Shown here in pieces: positions 4,785 to 5,176 of a stretch of 5,176 bases of DNA. This stretch comes from Acidobacteriota bacterium (GTDB taxonomy: Bacteria > Acidobacteriota > Vicinamibacteria > Vicinamibacterales > SCN-69-37). The stretch is taken from assembly GCA_021824055.1 (NCBI GenBank), contig JAKALV010000244.1, positions 1-5,176 of the forward strand. Reading direction: 5' to 3'. The position numbers and the translations under genes were made by a program. How positions within the stretch are numbered: position 1 is the stretch's first letter; each line of letters starts with the position of its first letter. The notes below the pieces were generated by a model that was not told the origin of the DNA, made no database searches, and was given only the letters and a program-made list of their open reading frames with translations.

Positions 4785-5176
4785 CTATCCCATCACTTCC
4801 TGCACGCGCGCCAGTGCACGCACCAGCGCGTCGATGTCGTCCTGCGTGTTGTACATGGCCAGCGACGCCCGCGCCGTGGCCGGAATGCCGAAGCGATCCA
4901 TCACCGGCTGCGCGCAGTGATGCCCCGTGCGGATCGCCACACCCTCGCGATCCACAATCGTGCCGATGTCATGCGGGTGAATCCCGTCCATCACGAATGA
5001 CAGCACGCTGGCTTTCTGCGGCGCCGTCCCAATCAGCTTGAGGCCGGGCACCGTCATCAAAGCCGCGGTGCCGTAGGCCAGCAGCGCCGACTCGTGCGCG
5101 TGAATCGCGTCGAACCCGATCTCTCGAACGAACGTGATCGCGGCGGCCAGGCCGATCGGGCCCGAGATATGCGGCG
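4785..5176 (-). CDS. sufS: SufS-type (class II) cysteine desulfurase, C-terminal part
   Basis: The frame is open to the right edge, so only about 130 C-terminal residues are seen; the TTG at 5060 and ATG at 5057 are internal codons. The visible protein begins PHISGPIGLAAAITFVREIGFDAI and continues with the C-terminal domain to the motif REGVAIRTGHHCAQPVMDRFGIPATARASLAMYNT. RTGHHCAQP holds the catalytic persulfide-forming cysteine and is the hallmark of SufS/CsdA-like enzymes, unlike the SSGSAC motif of the IscS-type enzyme at 1233-2390. SufS releases sulfur from L-cysteine and passes it to SufU, encoded two genes downstream. The stop lies two bases before the next start, so the suf genes form an operon. 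The promoter lies beyond the window, on the right. Confidence 0.93.
   Translation of the reverse strand, partial: PHISGPIGLAAAITFVREIGFDAIHAHESALLAYGTAALMTVPGLKLIGTAPQKASVLSFVMDGIHPHDIGTIVDREGVAIRTGHHCAQPVMDRFGIPATARASLAMYNTQDDIDALVRALARVQEVMG

Overview
The window comes from a high-GC bacterium with tightly packed genes. Coding capacity is dense on both strands, neighbouring genes overlap by 1-4 bases, and there is no RNA gene, insertion sequence or CRISPR array. A bacterial SUF-type iron-sulfur locus (SufS, a SufT-like DUF59 protein, SufU) beside vapBC and a DUF6036-like nucleotidyltransferase would fit a soil or sediment lineage such as Acidobacteriota. That taxonomic guess is weak, because nothing here is a phylogenetic marker.

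Plus strand, left end (1-1208): the C-terminal part of a BtuF/FepB-type periplasmic binding protein overlaps by four bases a Dph6-like ATP-pyrophosphatase gene. The second gene is broken by a one-base frameshift in a GC-repeat run near 783-790.

Minus strand, 2390-1233: a complete IscS/NifS-type (class I) cysteine desulfurase. It is convergent with the Dph6-like gene and divergent from a vapBC toxin-antitoxin pair (plus strand, 2475-3155). The 84-base gap between iscS and vapB carries two CCATA/TATGG-type inverted repeats that look like an antitoxin operator.

Minus strand, 5176-3187: reading in gene order, sufS (partial), a SufT-like DUF59 protein, sufU, a short nucleotidyltransferase and a 65-residue protein. 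Spacings are 2 bases, a 1-base overlap, 18 bases and 1 base, so all five look like one transcription unit. SufS supplies persulfide sulfur to SufU, and SufT-type proteins help cluster maturation. The last two genes have no evident iron-sulfur role and look like a second toxin-antitoxin-like module tacked onto the end of the operon.

The most interesting features are these. (1) The nucleotidyltransferase/small-protein cassette is bounded by 19-base perfect direct repeats, and each copy includes a TAG stop: that of sufU and that of the small protein. (2) The small protein is a repeat-linker-repeat with the same KFRxxEEMNDAP motif at each end. (3) Inside the SufT-like gene, five 9-base-spaced units face five inverted 9-base-spaced units, forming a large hairpin-capable array that encodes a low-complexity linker. 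(4) The sufT/sufU junction is an eight-T run in which a -1 slip would fuse the two proteins.
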